From the NCBI GenBank assembly GCA_035516255.1, contig DATJAL010000052.1, positions 248,001 to 312,000 on the forward strand: a stretch of 64,000 nt of DNA. The letters run 5' to 3'. The position numbers and the translations under genes were made by a program. The notes under the pieces were generated by a model that worked only from the letters and a program-made list of their open reading frames with translations, made no database searches and was not told where the DNA came from. Each line of letters opens with the position of its first letter. The first letter of the stretch is position 1. Positions 35,323-42,884 of this stretch are shown one piece after another. The DNA is from Chitinivibrionales bacterium. GTDB taxonomy: Bacteria > Fibrobacterota > Chitinivibrionia > Chitinivibrionales > FEN-1185.

Positions 35323-36420
35323 ATGCCCCTCACCATCAAACCAAAATCACAATGCAAATGGGACCAAGTTTCCCTCGGTGAAATCATGCTGCGCCTGGAT
35401 CCCGGCGAAGGCCGCATAAAGTGCGCGCGCGAATTCAAGGTGTGGGAGGGCGGCGGCGAATACAACGTGGCGCGCGGGCTCAAGCGCTGCTTCGGCATGA
35501 ACACCTCGGTGGTCACCGCGATCGCGGAGAACGACGTGGGATACCTTCTGCTCGACCTGATTTACCAGGGCGGCGTTGACACATCGCACATCAAATGGGC
35601 GCCATTCGACGGCATCGGCCGCAATGTGCGCGTGGGGCTCAACTTTACCGAGCGCGGCTTCGGCGTGCGCGCGGCGCTCGGCGTGTCGGACCGCGGCAAT
35701 ACCGCCGCGTCCCAACTTAAAACGGGCGACATCGATTGGAACAAAATTTTCAAGGAAGAGGGCGCGCGATGGTTCCACTGCGGCGGCATCTTCGCCGCGC
35801 TTTCGTCCACAACGGCCGGCGTGGTGATCGAGGCGATGAAAGCGGCAAGGGCCGGCGGCACCGTGATCAGCTACGACCTTAACTTCAGGGAATCGCTGTG
35901 GAAATCCATCGGCGGCAAGGCGAAGTCGCGGGAGGTGAACGCCGAGATCGCGAAATACGTTGACGTGATGATCGGCAACGAGGAGGACTTCACGGCCGCG
36001 CTCGGGTTCGAGGTGGAGGGCGTTGATGAAAACCTTTCGGGACTCGACCCGGCGAGCTTCAAGAAAATGATTGAAAAGGTCGTGAAGGAATACCCGAACT
36101 TCAAGGCGGTCGCCACTACGCTGCGCGACGCGAAGACCGCGTCGGTCAACGACTGGGCCGCCGTGCTCTGGTGCGACGGAAAATTCTTTGAGTCGAGAAA
36201 ATACCCCGACCTTGCCATCTGCGACCGCATTGGCGGCGGCGACAGTTTTGCCTCGGGATGCATCTACGGGTTCCTTGCCGGCAAAGACCCGCAGTACTGC
36301 GTTGACTGCGGCGCGGCGCACGGCGCGCACGCCATGACCACGCCCGGAGATACCTCCACGGCGACGCTGAAGGAAGTGGAGAAGATAATGAGGGGCGGGA
36401 GCGCGAGGGTGCAGAGGTAA
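35323..36420 (+). CDS. kdgK: PfkB-family sugar kinase, probably 2-keto-3-deoxygluconate kinase
   Basis: 365 residues from ATG 35323, chosen because AAAGGAG lies at 35308-35314; an upstream ATG at 35236 falls in repeat DNA. The PfkB fold is shown by the G-G-G-E-Y-N-V-A-R-G-L N-terminal sugar-binding strand, a Y-D-L-N-F-R-E-S-L-W middle motif with N-E-E-D-F, and the C-terminal D-R-I-G-G-G-D-S-F-A-S-G anion-hole motif with the catalytic Asp near 306. Directly after KDPG aldolase, phosphorylation of 2-keto-3-deoxygluconate to KDPG is the natural role. Other PfkB substrates cannot be excluded. Confidence 0.82.
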   Translation: MPLTIKPKSQCKWDQVSLGEIMLRLDPGEGRIKCAREFKVWEGGGEYNVARGLKRCFGMNTSVVTAIAENDVGYLLLDLIYQGGVDTSHIKWAPFDGIGRNVRVGLNFTERGFGVRAALGVSDRGNTAASQLKTGDIDWNKIFKEEGARWFHCGGIFAALSSTTAGVVIEAMKAARAGGTVISYDLNFRESLWKSIGGKAKSREVNAEIAKYVDVMIGNEEDFTAALGFEVEGVDENLSGLDPASFKKMIEKVVKEYPNFKAVATTLRDAKTASVNDWAAVLWCDGKFFESRKYPDLAICDRIGGGDSFASGCIYGFLAGKDPQYCVDCGAAHGAHAMTTPGDTSTATLKEVEKIMRGGSARVQR

Positions 36421-36476
36421 GTGGGCAGAATTTAGGTAAAAAATATCTTTAATGATTTGATATTAATGTGAAATCT

Positions 36477-36491
36477 CTTACTATGCGGAAG
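36477..36491. promoter_or_regulatory. Degenerate palindrome CTTAC-TATGC-GGAAG before the hydrogenase genes
   Basis: One arm mismatch from CTTAC-N5-GTAAG. Its centre (36484) is ~61 bases before the ATG at 36545, which is the class I activator distance if transcription starts at or very near that ATG. Confidence 0.4.
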
Positions 36492-36544
36492 AAAATTTCC
36501 CTATTAGATATCTGAAAAATCTCTTATTTTTATATAAATATAGT

Positions 36545-37060
36545 ATGTCCCTCAAACCCTTCCTCATCCTCGGCATCGGAAACCTGCTGCGCACCGACGA
36601 CGGCGTGGGCGTCCATGTCGTCAACCTGCTCAACGATTCCGGAAAGCTTCCCGACTTCGCCGAGGCCGTCGACGCGGAAACCAGCGGGCTCGACCTTCCC
36701 TCACTCCTTCAGGGACGCGAGCGGGTGATCGTGGTGGATGCGCTCGAAGCTGAGGAAGAGGAGCCGGGGAGCATATTCAGGTTTGATGCGCGCCGCCTCT
36801 CTTCATCCGCGCCCCATGCCGTTTCACTGCATGAAACGGGAATCGTCGAGGCGCTCCGGGCGCTCGAAGTGCTCGGCGAGAAGCCGGAAACGGAAATCAT
36901 CGGCATTGTGCCCCATGATGCGGAATCCATGGGAATCGAACCCACGGAACCCGTGCTCGCCGCGATTCCAAAGGTACTTCGGCTGGTTTTTCAGGCCGTC
37001 TCCGATTACCAGAAATCCGACTCCGGAATCGCGATAGGCGAGGACGCGCCCCTGCAATGA
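36545..37060 (+). CDS. [NiFe] hydrogenase maturation protease (HyaD/HybD type)
   Basis: 171 residues. It removes the C-terminal peptide of the hydrogenase large subunit after nickel insertion. The N-terminal G-I-G-N-L-L-R-T-D-D-G-V-G (10-22) is the family signature. The nickel-sensing acid and His are seen as D-A-E-T-S-G, near 41-46, and S-L-H-E-T-G, near 97-102. It is unusual in coming first in the operon. Its stop overlaps the small-subunit ATG (ATGA at 37057-37060), so the two are translationally coupled. No Shine-Dalgarno precedes the start; TATAAA lies at 36533-36538. Confidence 0.88.
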   Translation: MSLKPFLILGIGNLLRTDDGVGVHVVNLLNDSGKLPDFAEAVDAETSGLDLPSLLQGRERVIVVDALEAEEEEPGSIFRFDARRLSSSAPHAVSLHETGIVEALRALEVLGEKPETEIIGIVPHDAESMGIEPTEPVLAAIPKVLRLVFQAVSDYQKSDSGIAIGEDAPLQ

Positions 37061-37971
37061 ACAGGCGGGAATTCATCCGCATTATGGGCGGTGCCAGCGC
37101 GCTCCTTGCTTTTCCCGAGGTCATTCTCGCCGGCACCAAGCTCACGCTGGGAAAGGCCTCATCGCGCACCCCGGTAATATGGCTCCAGGGACAGTCGTGC
37201 TCCGGCGACTCGGTGTCGCTGCTCAACGCGGGCGACCCGGACATCGCCACGCTCGTCACCAACCGCATCAGCCTGCATTTCCACCAGACCCTTTCCACCG
37301 CCACGGGCGACACCGCCATAAACATCCTGCTTAAAACGCTTGACGAAGGAAAAAAAGACTACGTGCTCGTGGTGGAGGGCTCCATCCCGCAGAAATCGGC
37401 AACGTACTGCACCATCGGCGAGGTGAACGGCGCGCCGCGCGGCGTGAGGGAATGGGTGGCGCTGCTGGCGAAAAATGCGAAGGCCGTGGTCGCCGTGGGA
37501 ACCTGCGCCGCCTACGGCTGCATTCCGGGCGCGGCGCTGCGGTCGGGCGGGGAGAATCCCACGGGCGCGACATCGGTGTGGGGCGTTTTGCCCATTGCAA
37601 AGCGGATCAACATCCCGGGCTGCCCGGCGCACCCGGACTGGATCATCGGCAGCCTGGTCTATTTGATAATGGGGAAGCGGCTCAAGCTTGACGTGTACGG
37701 AAGGCCGCTAGCGTATTTCGGCAGGACGGTGCATGACAAATGCGAGCACCTTGCCGAGTATAAGAAAAACAAGTTCGCGCGTTCGTGGGGCGATGAGGGC
37801 TGCCTGTTCCAGCTCGGCTGCCTGGGCATCGACACCAACTGCGACATCCCCACGCGCAAATGGCTCGGCGTCAACTCGTGCACGGGCTGCGGCGCTGGAT
37901 GCATCGGCTGCACCGAACCGGTGTTTCCGGATTACGGGGCCAGGGGACTGTTCCCGATGAAGAAGGCATAA
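37057..37971 (+). CDS. [NiFe] hydrogenase small subunit, Tat-exported, with a Cys-to-Asp proximal ligand
   Basis: 304 residues. Twin-arginine signal N-R-R-E-F-I-R-I-M-G exports the folded dimer to the periplasm. Proximal-cluster region: Q-S-C48-S-G-D51, where most group 1 enzymes have C-x2-C; the second ligand is Asp, coded GAC at 37207-37209. The other expected proximal Cys are in G-T-C-A-A-Y-G and P-G-C-P-A-H-P-D-W. Distal and medial clusters are served by H-D-K-C, G-C-L-F-Q-L-G-C and C-T-G-C-G-A-G-C-I-G-C. There is no C-terminal membrane anchor and no cytochrome b gene nearby, so electrons must leave by another route, plausibly the multiheme cytochromes downstream. Confidence 0.9.
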   Translation: MNRREFIRIMGGASALLAFPEVILAGTKLTLGKASSRTPVIWLQGQSCSGDSVSLLNAGDPDIATLVTNRISLHFHQTLSTATGDTAINILLKTLDEGKKDYVLVVEGSIPQKSATYCTIGEVNGAPRGVREWVALLAKNAKAVVAVGTCAAYGCIPGAALRSGGENPTGATSVWGVLPIAKRINIPGCPAHPDWIIGSLVYLIMGKRLKLDVYGRPLAYFGRTVHDKCEHLAEYKKNKFARSWGDEGCLFQLGCLGIDTNCDIPTRKWLGVNSCTGCGAGCIGCTEPVFPDYGARGLFPMKKA

Positions 37972-38104
37972 AATTCACCTCAGAGCCACTGAGAACTCAG
38001 AGAAAAAAACTGAGTGAATAGTGAAGAGTGCAGAGTGAAGAGAAATGAGAAGAATGTTCTTGTTGACCGCTGACTGGTGACTGCTAACCGCTTAAAAAGG
38101 TACT
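37972..38104. repeat. Low-complexity repeat mosaic between hydrogenase subunit genes
   Basis: 133 bases built of CAGAG-type units (37979-38040: ctcagagccactgag, then gtgaagagtgcagag) and a GACTGGTGACTGCT segment (38078-38090). Comparable short repeats also fill other gaps of the 31-38 kb region. AAGG before 38105 serves as ribosome binding site for the next gene. Confidence 0.45.
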
Positions 38105-39670
38105 ATGGCCAAAGTAGTCATAGATCCAATTTCCCGCATCGAAGGGCATTTGTCCGTCGAGCTCGAGATTGACGCCGGCAGGGTGAAGTCGGCGCGCACG
38201 CGCGGGGACATGTTCCGCGGCTTCGAGCAGATCCTGCTCGGCCGCAACCCGTTCGACGCGGTGCAGATCGCGCAGCGGATCTGCGGCGTGTGCCCGGTGT
38301 CGCACGGCATCGAATCGGCGCGCTGCGTGGAGAACGCCTGCGGCGTTACTCCGAACAAGAACGGAAGGCTGCTGCGCAACCTCGCGCTCGCGGGCAACTA
38401 CCTGCAGTCGCACATCCTGCATTTCTACCATCTGGCCGCCCTCGATTTCGTCGACATCACCGCGATACTCAAGTATTCCGGCAGCGACGGCAAACTCAAC
38501 TATGTCAAGGCCTGGGCGCAGAGCGAGCTCGCCGAGAAGAAATCCGGCATCGACGCATTGACCGCCTGTTCGCCGTTCCTGCCGCGTTACGAAGGCGGGC
38601 TCTACATCAAGGACACCGACCTGAACATCGCGGCGATCGCGCATTATGTCAAGGCATTCGACATGCGCATGAAGGCGCACCGGCTCGTGGCCATTTTCGC
38701 GGGACGGATCCCGCACGCCATCGGGCTCGTGCCGGGCGGCATCACGAAAGTGCCCGACAAGGCCGCGCTCGCCGAGGCGGGACGGATCCTGGCGGAAATA
38801 TCCGATTTTGTCAATAATGCCTATGTCCCGGACGTCGTTGCCGTGGCCAGGACGTTCCCGCAATACTGCGACGCGGGCCGGTTCGGTGATTTCCTTGCCT
38901 ACGGCGAATTTCCCGACGGAAACGAGATCGCCGACCTTTATTTCCCGCGGGGCATCGTGTCGGCCGGAAAAAAGGAGGCATTTGACGCCGCGAAAATCAC
39001 GGAGCAGGTCCTGTATTCCCGGTATTCCTCTCCGTCAAACCTTCATCCCTCGCAGGGACAAACCGTGAGCCAACCCGAAAAAACCGGCGCCTATACATGG
39101 CTCAAGGCGCCACGGTATCTGGGCAGGCCCATGGAAGTGGGACCGCTGGCGCGCGTCATGGTGGCCTACCTTTCCGGCCATGCCGACATCAAGAGGGAAG
39201 TTGACGGCCTCGCGTCGGCGCTGGGAATCGGGCTTCCCCAGCTGCAGTCGGCGATTGGGCGCCACGCGGCGCGGGCCATAGAAGCGAAGCTGCTGTGCAA
39301 AAAGATCCCGGGCTGGATCGACCAGCTTGACGCAGGCGACAAGCCGCGCAGCGAATGCGCGATACCGGAAAGCGGCGAGGGCGCGGGCCTCGGCGAGGCC
39401 GCGCGCGGCGCGCTCGGCCACTGGATTTCCGTGAAGAACGGAACGATAGCGCGATACCAGTGTGTTGTGCCCACCACGTGGAACGCGTCGCCGCGCGACG
39501 ACAACGGCACGCCCGGTCCCATGGAGCAGGCGCTCGTGGGCGCGCCGGTACTCGACGATAAAAATCCCATCGAGCCGGCGCGGATCGTCCGCACCTTTGA
39601 CCCGTGCCTCGCCTGCGCCATCCACAGCGTGAAGGCCGGCAAGGAGATCGCGGGGTACCGGGTATGCTGA
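38105..39670 (+). CDS. [NiFe] hydrogenase large subunit
   Basis: 521 residues; carries the NiFe(CN)2CO site that splits or forms H2. L1 motif R-I-C60-G-V-C63-P-V-S-H67 and L2 motif D-P-C501-L-A-C504-A-I-H507 give the four cysteine ligands. A 14-residue tail after His507 (S-V-K-A-G ... R-V-C) is the peptide removed by the protease encoded at 36545. The N-terminal D-P-I-S-R-I-E-G-H is typical of group 1 uptake-type enzymes. It should be carried through Tat together with the small subunit. Its stop overlaps the next ATG (ATGCTGA at 39664), so the barrel gene is translationally coupled. Confidence 0.92.
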   Translation: MAKVVIDPISRIEGHLSVELEIDAGRVKSARTRGDMFRGFEQILLGRNPFDAVQIAQRICGVCPVSHGIESARCVENACGVTPNKNGRLLRNLALAGNYLQSHILHFYHLAALDFVDITAILKYSGSDGKLNYVKAWAQSELAEKKSGIDALTACSPFLPRYEGGLYIKDTDLNIAAIAHYVKAFDMRMKAHRLVAIFAGRIPHAIGLVPGGITKVPDKAALAEAGRILAEISDFVNNAYVPDVVAVARTFPQYCDAGRFGDFLAYGEFPDGNEIADLYFPRGIVSAGKKEAFDAAKITEQVLYSRYSSPSNLHPSQGQTVSQPEKTGAYTWLKAPRYLGRPMEVGPLARVMVAYLSGHADIKREVDGLASALGIGLPQLQSAIGRHAARAIEAKLLCKKIPGWIDQLDAGDKPRSECAIPESGEGAGLGEAARGALGHWISVKNGTIARYQCVVPTTWNASPRDDNGTPGPMEQALVGAPVLDDKNPIEPARIVRTFDPCLACAIHSVKAGKEIAGYRVC

Positions 39671-40971
39671 AAAACATGCTTTTCTCCCGCGGCCCTTTAC
39701 GCACCGGAATCATCCTGTGCACGGTGCTGTCGCTGTTGGGCGCAACGGGCGTTTTCGCCCTGTCGCTTGACCTGTACCACGGCAACATCTATTATGCCCG
39801 CGACGACCGGGTCGACACGGTGTCCAGCGCAACGGCGCGGCGCAACAATTTCTATGAAGACGTCGGCCTGACGCTCCGCAATCCCGGCGCCACCGGCATG
39901 TCGTTCTCGTCCGACGTGTGCATGACAAACGACAAGGCCTCCGGTTTCGCGAAGCAGTACGAGATACGGTCCACGAGCCTCGACTGGAACAACGACGCAA
40001 CGGGCCTGGGCATGAGCCTCGGCCGCCAGTTCGTGAACACCTTTGCCCGCGATGCCGGATACGTTGACGGCCTCAGCTTTTCCTACGACGCTGGAAAGCT
40101 TTTCTCGCTTTCGGCGTTCGCCGGCACCGCCAATCCGTCCCGCTATTCCGACAGCATTCTGAGCTTGGACCCGAAGGCGGCGACGGCCGGCTTCTACGGA
40201 AATTTACGTATTGTAAAGGGCACCATGCTGGGCCTCGGCGTCGCGGCCGACAAGCAGGACTCGGCGGCAGGAAGGTTGTACCGTTTCGCGGCGAGCGGGA
40301 GTTCCGACATCGCGCATACGGTCGAGGTGCGCGGCCACGCGCGCTTCGAGGCGACAACGAAAACGCTGGACGACTATTACCTCTCGGCCCGCCTGATCCG
40401 CTGGGACATGGTACAGTTCGGCCTGCATGCCGCCGGCCGCGCCAGCCAGATCGATTCGGTTGAATATTACGAGCGTATTTTCCTAAACCGCTATAACGAG
40501 GGCGGATTTTTTATCGGGTTATATCTTATGAAAAATTTATCGCTCTATGGCACGTATTCGCTGCGGAATTTCGGAGAAGGCGCCGACCATCTTGCCGACT
40601 GCCGCATTCTGTTCGAGGGCCTGTCGGTGGTGCTCAATGCCAATACGGGCGTGCACGGCACCATGTACGAGATCACTCCGGGATATACCTTTTCGTATGC
40701 GCAACTATTTGATCTCGGCGCAGCGTTCCAATATGATCAATACAAGACGGAGTTGTGGCCGGATTGGCGCAAGGCATACACGGCCGAGGTCTTCATGCGC
40801 TGGTTTGTGCCCTGGCTCACGCCGTTAGTGAGCCTTGTTCTCGAGCCGGAAGTGCAATATCTCTCGAACGATTATTACAAAAAAGACTTCAGGGTATTGT
40901 TCATGTCGCGTTTCAACTTTCACGGGTTCTGGCAATCGGGACAGAAACAGGTAGCGGAAAATGGGCAATAG
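39664..40971 (+). CDS. Outer-membrane beta-barrel protein coupled to the hydrogenase
   Basis: 435 residues from ATG 39664, chosen because it overlaps the large-subunit stop and starts the signal peptide (ending V-F-A-L-S). The mature protein is a run of amphipathic strands (L-D-L-Y-H-G-N-I-Y-Y, G-M-S-L-G-R-Q-F-V-N-T-F, V-D-G-L-S-F-S-Y-D, F-M-S-R-F-N-F), predicting a 16-20-strand barrel. It is smaller than MtrB-type conduit porins (~700 residues) and lacks their N-terminal CxxC. Position between the hydrogenase and two multiheme cytochromes, with overlaps on both sides, argues that it houses or docks them in the outer membrane. That role is inferred. Confidence 0.7.
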   Translation: MLKNMLFSRGPLRTGIILCTVLSLLGATGVFALSLDLYHGNIYYARDDRVDTVSSATARRNNFYEDVGLTLRNPGATGMSFSSDVCMTNDKASGFAKQYEIRSTSLDWNNDATGLGMSLGRQFVNTFARDAGYVDGLSFSYDAGKLFSLSAFAGTANPSRYSDSILSLDPKAATAGFYGNLRIVKGTMLGLGVAADKQDSAAGRLYRFAASGSSDIAHTVEVRGHARFEATTKTLDDYYLSARLIRWDMVQFGLHAAGRASQIDSVEYYERIFLNRYNEGGFFIGLYLMKNLSLYGTYSLRNFGEGADHLADCRILFEGLSVVLNANTGVHGTMYEITPGYTFSYAQLFDLGAAFQYDQYKTELWPDWRKAYTAEVFMRWFVPWLTPLVSLVLEPEVQYLSNDYYKKDFRVLFMSRFNFHGFWQSGQKQVAENGQ

Positions 40972-41875
40972 GATGATGAGCCGTTCCCGGATAAAAACTT
41001 GCTGGTGCAATTCGCGATGGCTGTGCTTTTTACTGCTTGCGTTCGCCGCGCCGTCCGTGAATGCGCAGCTCAATGTGTTTTTTCCGGACACCATCAAGAC
41101 CGACACCGTGACGATCACGCCTGCCGATTCTTTCGTGACTGCCGCAGACACAGGTATCAATCACCGCGCCGGATGGGAGCTCGGGCCCGTGGGCATGCCG
41201 CACCGCGTCCACGAAAAATGGGGCGTCACGTGCATCACCTGCCACCACCGGAAAAACAACGACGAGCGGATCAAGCAGTGCGCGCATTGCCACAAGGGAA
41301 TCGCGGGCATGGAGAACCTTCACAACAAATGCGGGCAGTGCCACCTTTACCGCGCCATGGACATGACCTGCTCCAAGTGCCATTCGGTCCCGCAAAAAAC
41401 CATGGGCGGCCAGCTCAAGAAAATAAAGTTCTCTCATGTAAAACACTATGCCCGGCAGAAGGACTGCAAGTTCTGCCACGGCGAGCCGCCGCGCCAGGCA
41501 TGGCTTTCGGGCAACAACTATCCCGCGATGAAAACATGCCTCACGTGCCACGACGACCGCAAATCCTCGGGACAGTGCGCGGTGTGCCACAACGATGTCG
41601 CGCAGCTCAAGCCCGCGTCGCACGACTACCGCTGGGTGGGGCGCTACGGCCACGGCCTCGAGGCCAACTACAACAAACAGGAATGCCTGCAGTGCCACGC
41701 GAAGCGGGAATGCGACCAGTGCCACCTCGGCCAGACCTCGTGCCGCGTCCACCCGCCCGGATACCGGTATACGCACGGGCTTGACGTGAGGATGGGAATT
41801 GTCAACTGCGCCATGTGCCATGACACGAGACAATCGTGCAGCAAATGCCACGAGAACAGGTATGGGATACAATGA
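40961..41875 (+). CDS. Periplasmic 11-heme c-type cytochrome
   Basis: 304 residues. A long signal peptide (core W-L-C-F-L-L-L-A-F, ending V-N-A-Q) precedes eleven CXXCH sites (CITCH, CAHCH, CGQCH, CSKCH, CKFCH, CLTCH, CAVCH, CLQCH, CDQCH, CAMCH, CSKCH) in about 220 residues. That density implies a tightly packed heme wire. Additional His residues between motifs can serve as distal ligands. Its ATG lies inside the end of the barrel gene, and its stop overlaps the next cytochrome start. Likely takes electrons from, or gives them to, the hydrogenase in the periplasm. Starts at 40973 or 40976 are also possible. Confidence 0.88.
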   Translation: MGNRMMSRSRIKTCWCNSRWLCFLLLAFAAPSVNAQLNVFFPDTIKTDTVTITPADSFVTAADTGINHRAGWELGPVGMPHRVHEKWGVTCITCHHRKNNDERIKQCAHCHKGIAGMENLHNKCGQCHLYRAMDMTCSKCHSVPQKTMGGQLKKIKFSHVKHYARQKDCKFCHGEPPRQAWLSGNNYPAMKTCLTCHDDRKSSGQCAVCHNDVAQLKPASHDYRWVGRYGHGLEANYNKQECLQCHAKRECDQCHLGQTSCRVHPPGYRYTHGLDVRMGIVNCAMCHDTRQSCSKCHENRYGIQ

Positions 41876-42762
41876 ATACCTTATTAAAAATTTTTACTGC
41901 CGGGCTGTTGCTTGCAGCGCTTTCCTGCACCGAGAAGGGGAACGAGCCGGTGGTGTCGGCCGAAACCTGCGGCATCTGCCACGGCCTGCCTCCCAATGAC
42001 AGCAATCATGCGATATACTACAGCGGCGGGCCCAGAAAACAACAGTGTTCCATCTGCCATATGGGATATTCCGCAGATTCTTCGACAGGGCAATATTCCG
42101 TTAACAGCGCCACTCACATGAACGGTAAAATAGACGGTCCATCGATTGCTTCCTGCACACAATGCCATGAGCTACCGCCTCAGGACGAAGAACATCTGTA
42201 TCATGTCGATTCGCTGCATTACAAGTGTTCTTATTGTCACGCCGGATATTCCGTCGATCCGGGTTCGGGAAACTTCGGCATCAGCGGGCAGCTTCACCTG
42301 AACGGCGTTGCCGACGTGATTTTCTCAGCGCCCTGGAACGACAGTGGCCGCGCCGCCTACGATGCCGGCCTCAAACAATGCAGCAACGTGTATTGCCACG
42401 GCGCGATTCCGCAGGGCACGTACGCCTCCATCCATTGGAACTTGGGAGATACGGTGCACGGAGACTGCAGGCTCTGCCACGATCTGAGCGCGACCGCCCC
42501 CGGCATTTATGCAAAGCATTACGGGCATTCGCGGATGGGGCTCACGGTCAACGGCGTCAAGCAATTGGGATCAAACGTGCAATATTGCTTCTACTGCCAT
42601 GGAGACAAACTTGAAGACACGCTGTACAGCGTTGGCTTGAAAAGGGTCGACCCGGTCCACCATATCAACGGCGTTTTTGAACCGGCCTCTTGCAGGACCT
42701 GCCATGCGTGGACGACGTGGGACGAGTATGTGGCCGCCAATCCGGGGGTAACGCCGTACTAA
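41872..42762 (+). CDS. Eight-heme lipoprotein cytochrome, probable surface or outer-membrane cytochrome
   Basis: 296 residues from ATG 41872, which overlaps the previous stop as ATGA. Signal with lipobox A-L-S-C, so it is lipid-anchored. Heme sites: CGICH, CSICH, CTQCH, CSYCH, the longer CSNVYCH (CX4CH, 42379-42399), CRLCH, CFYCH, CRTCH. The C-x-N-x-Y-C-H-G block is a hallmark of Geobacter-type outer-surface cytochromes (GSu C4xC domain), which work in extracellular electron transfer. A repeated M-G/A-G-Y-S-x-D-x-x-x-G unit near 72-80 and 135-143 suggests internal duplication. As the last gene of the hydrogenase operon it may be the extracellular end of a conduit. Confidence 0.85.
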   Translation: MNTLLKIFTAGLLLAALSCTEKGNEPVVSAETCGICHGLPPNDSNHAIYYSGGPRKQQCSICHMGYSADSSTGQYSVNSATHMNGKIDGPSIASCTQCHELPPQDEEHLYHVDSLHYKCSYCHAGYSVDPGSGNFGISGQLHLNGVADVIFSAPWNDSGRAAYDAGLKQCSNVYCHGAIPQGTYASIHWNLGDTVHGDCRLCHDLSATAPGIYAKHYGHSRMGLTVNGVKQLGSNVQYCFYCHGDKLEDTLYSVGLKRVDPVHHINGVFEPASCRTCHAWTTWDEYVAANPGVTPY

Positions 42763-42825
42763 AAAGTCATTGCGGAAGTGGTGCTGGGCCTGGCGCCCAC
42801 GCGCGGAAAAAGGATTTTTAAACGG

Positions 42826-42857
42826 AAAAGCCGCCTGGTTTCAGGCGGCTTTTTTTA
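42826..42857. terminator. Strong bidirectional terminator
   Basis: Perfect 12-bp stem AAAAGCCGCCTG (42826-42837) with CAGGCGGCTTTT (42842-42853), GTTT loop and T-run. It ends the hydrogenase-cytochrome operon and can also end the converging GH105 gene. Confidence 0.9.
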
Positions 42858-42884
42858 TCGAGCAGTTTATCTTGTCAAGCATCA

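Noticed and set aside
39664-40971. Calling the barrel an MtrB homolog outright
   Set aside because: It is much shorter than MtrB and lacks the N-terminal CxxC; only the gene context supports a conduit role.
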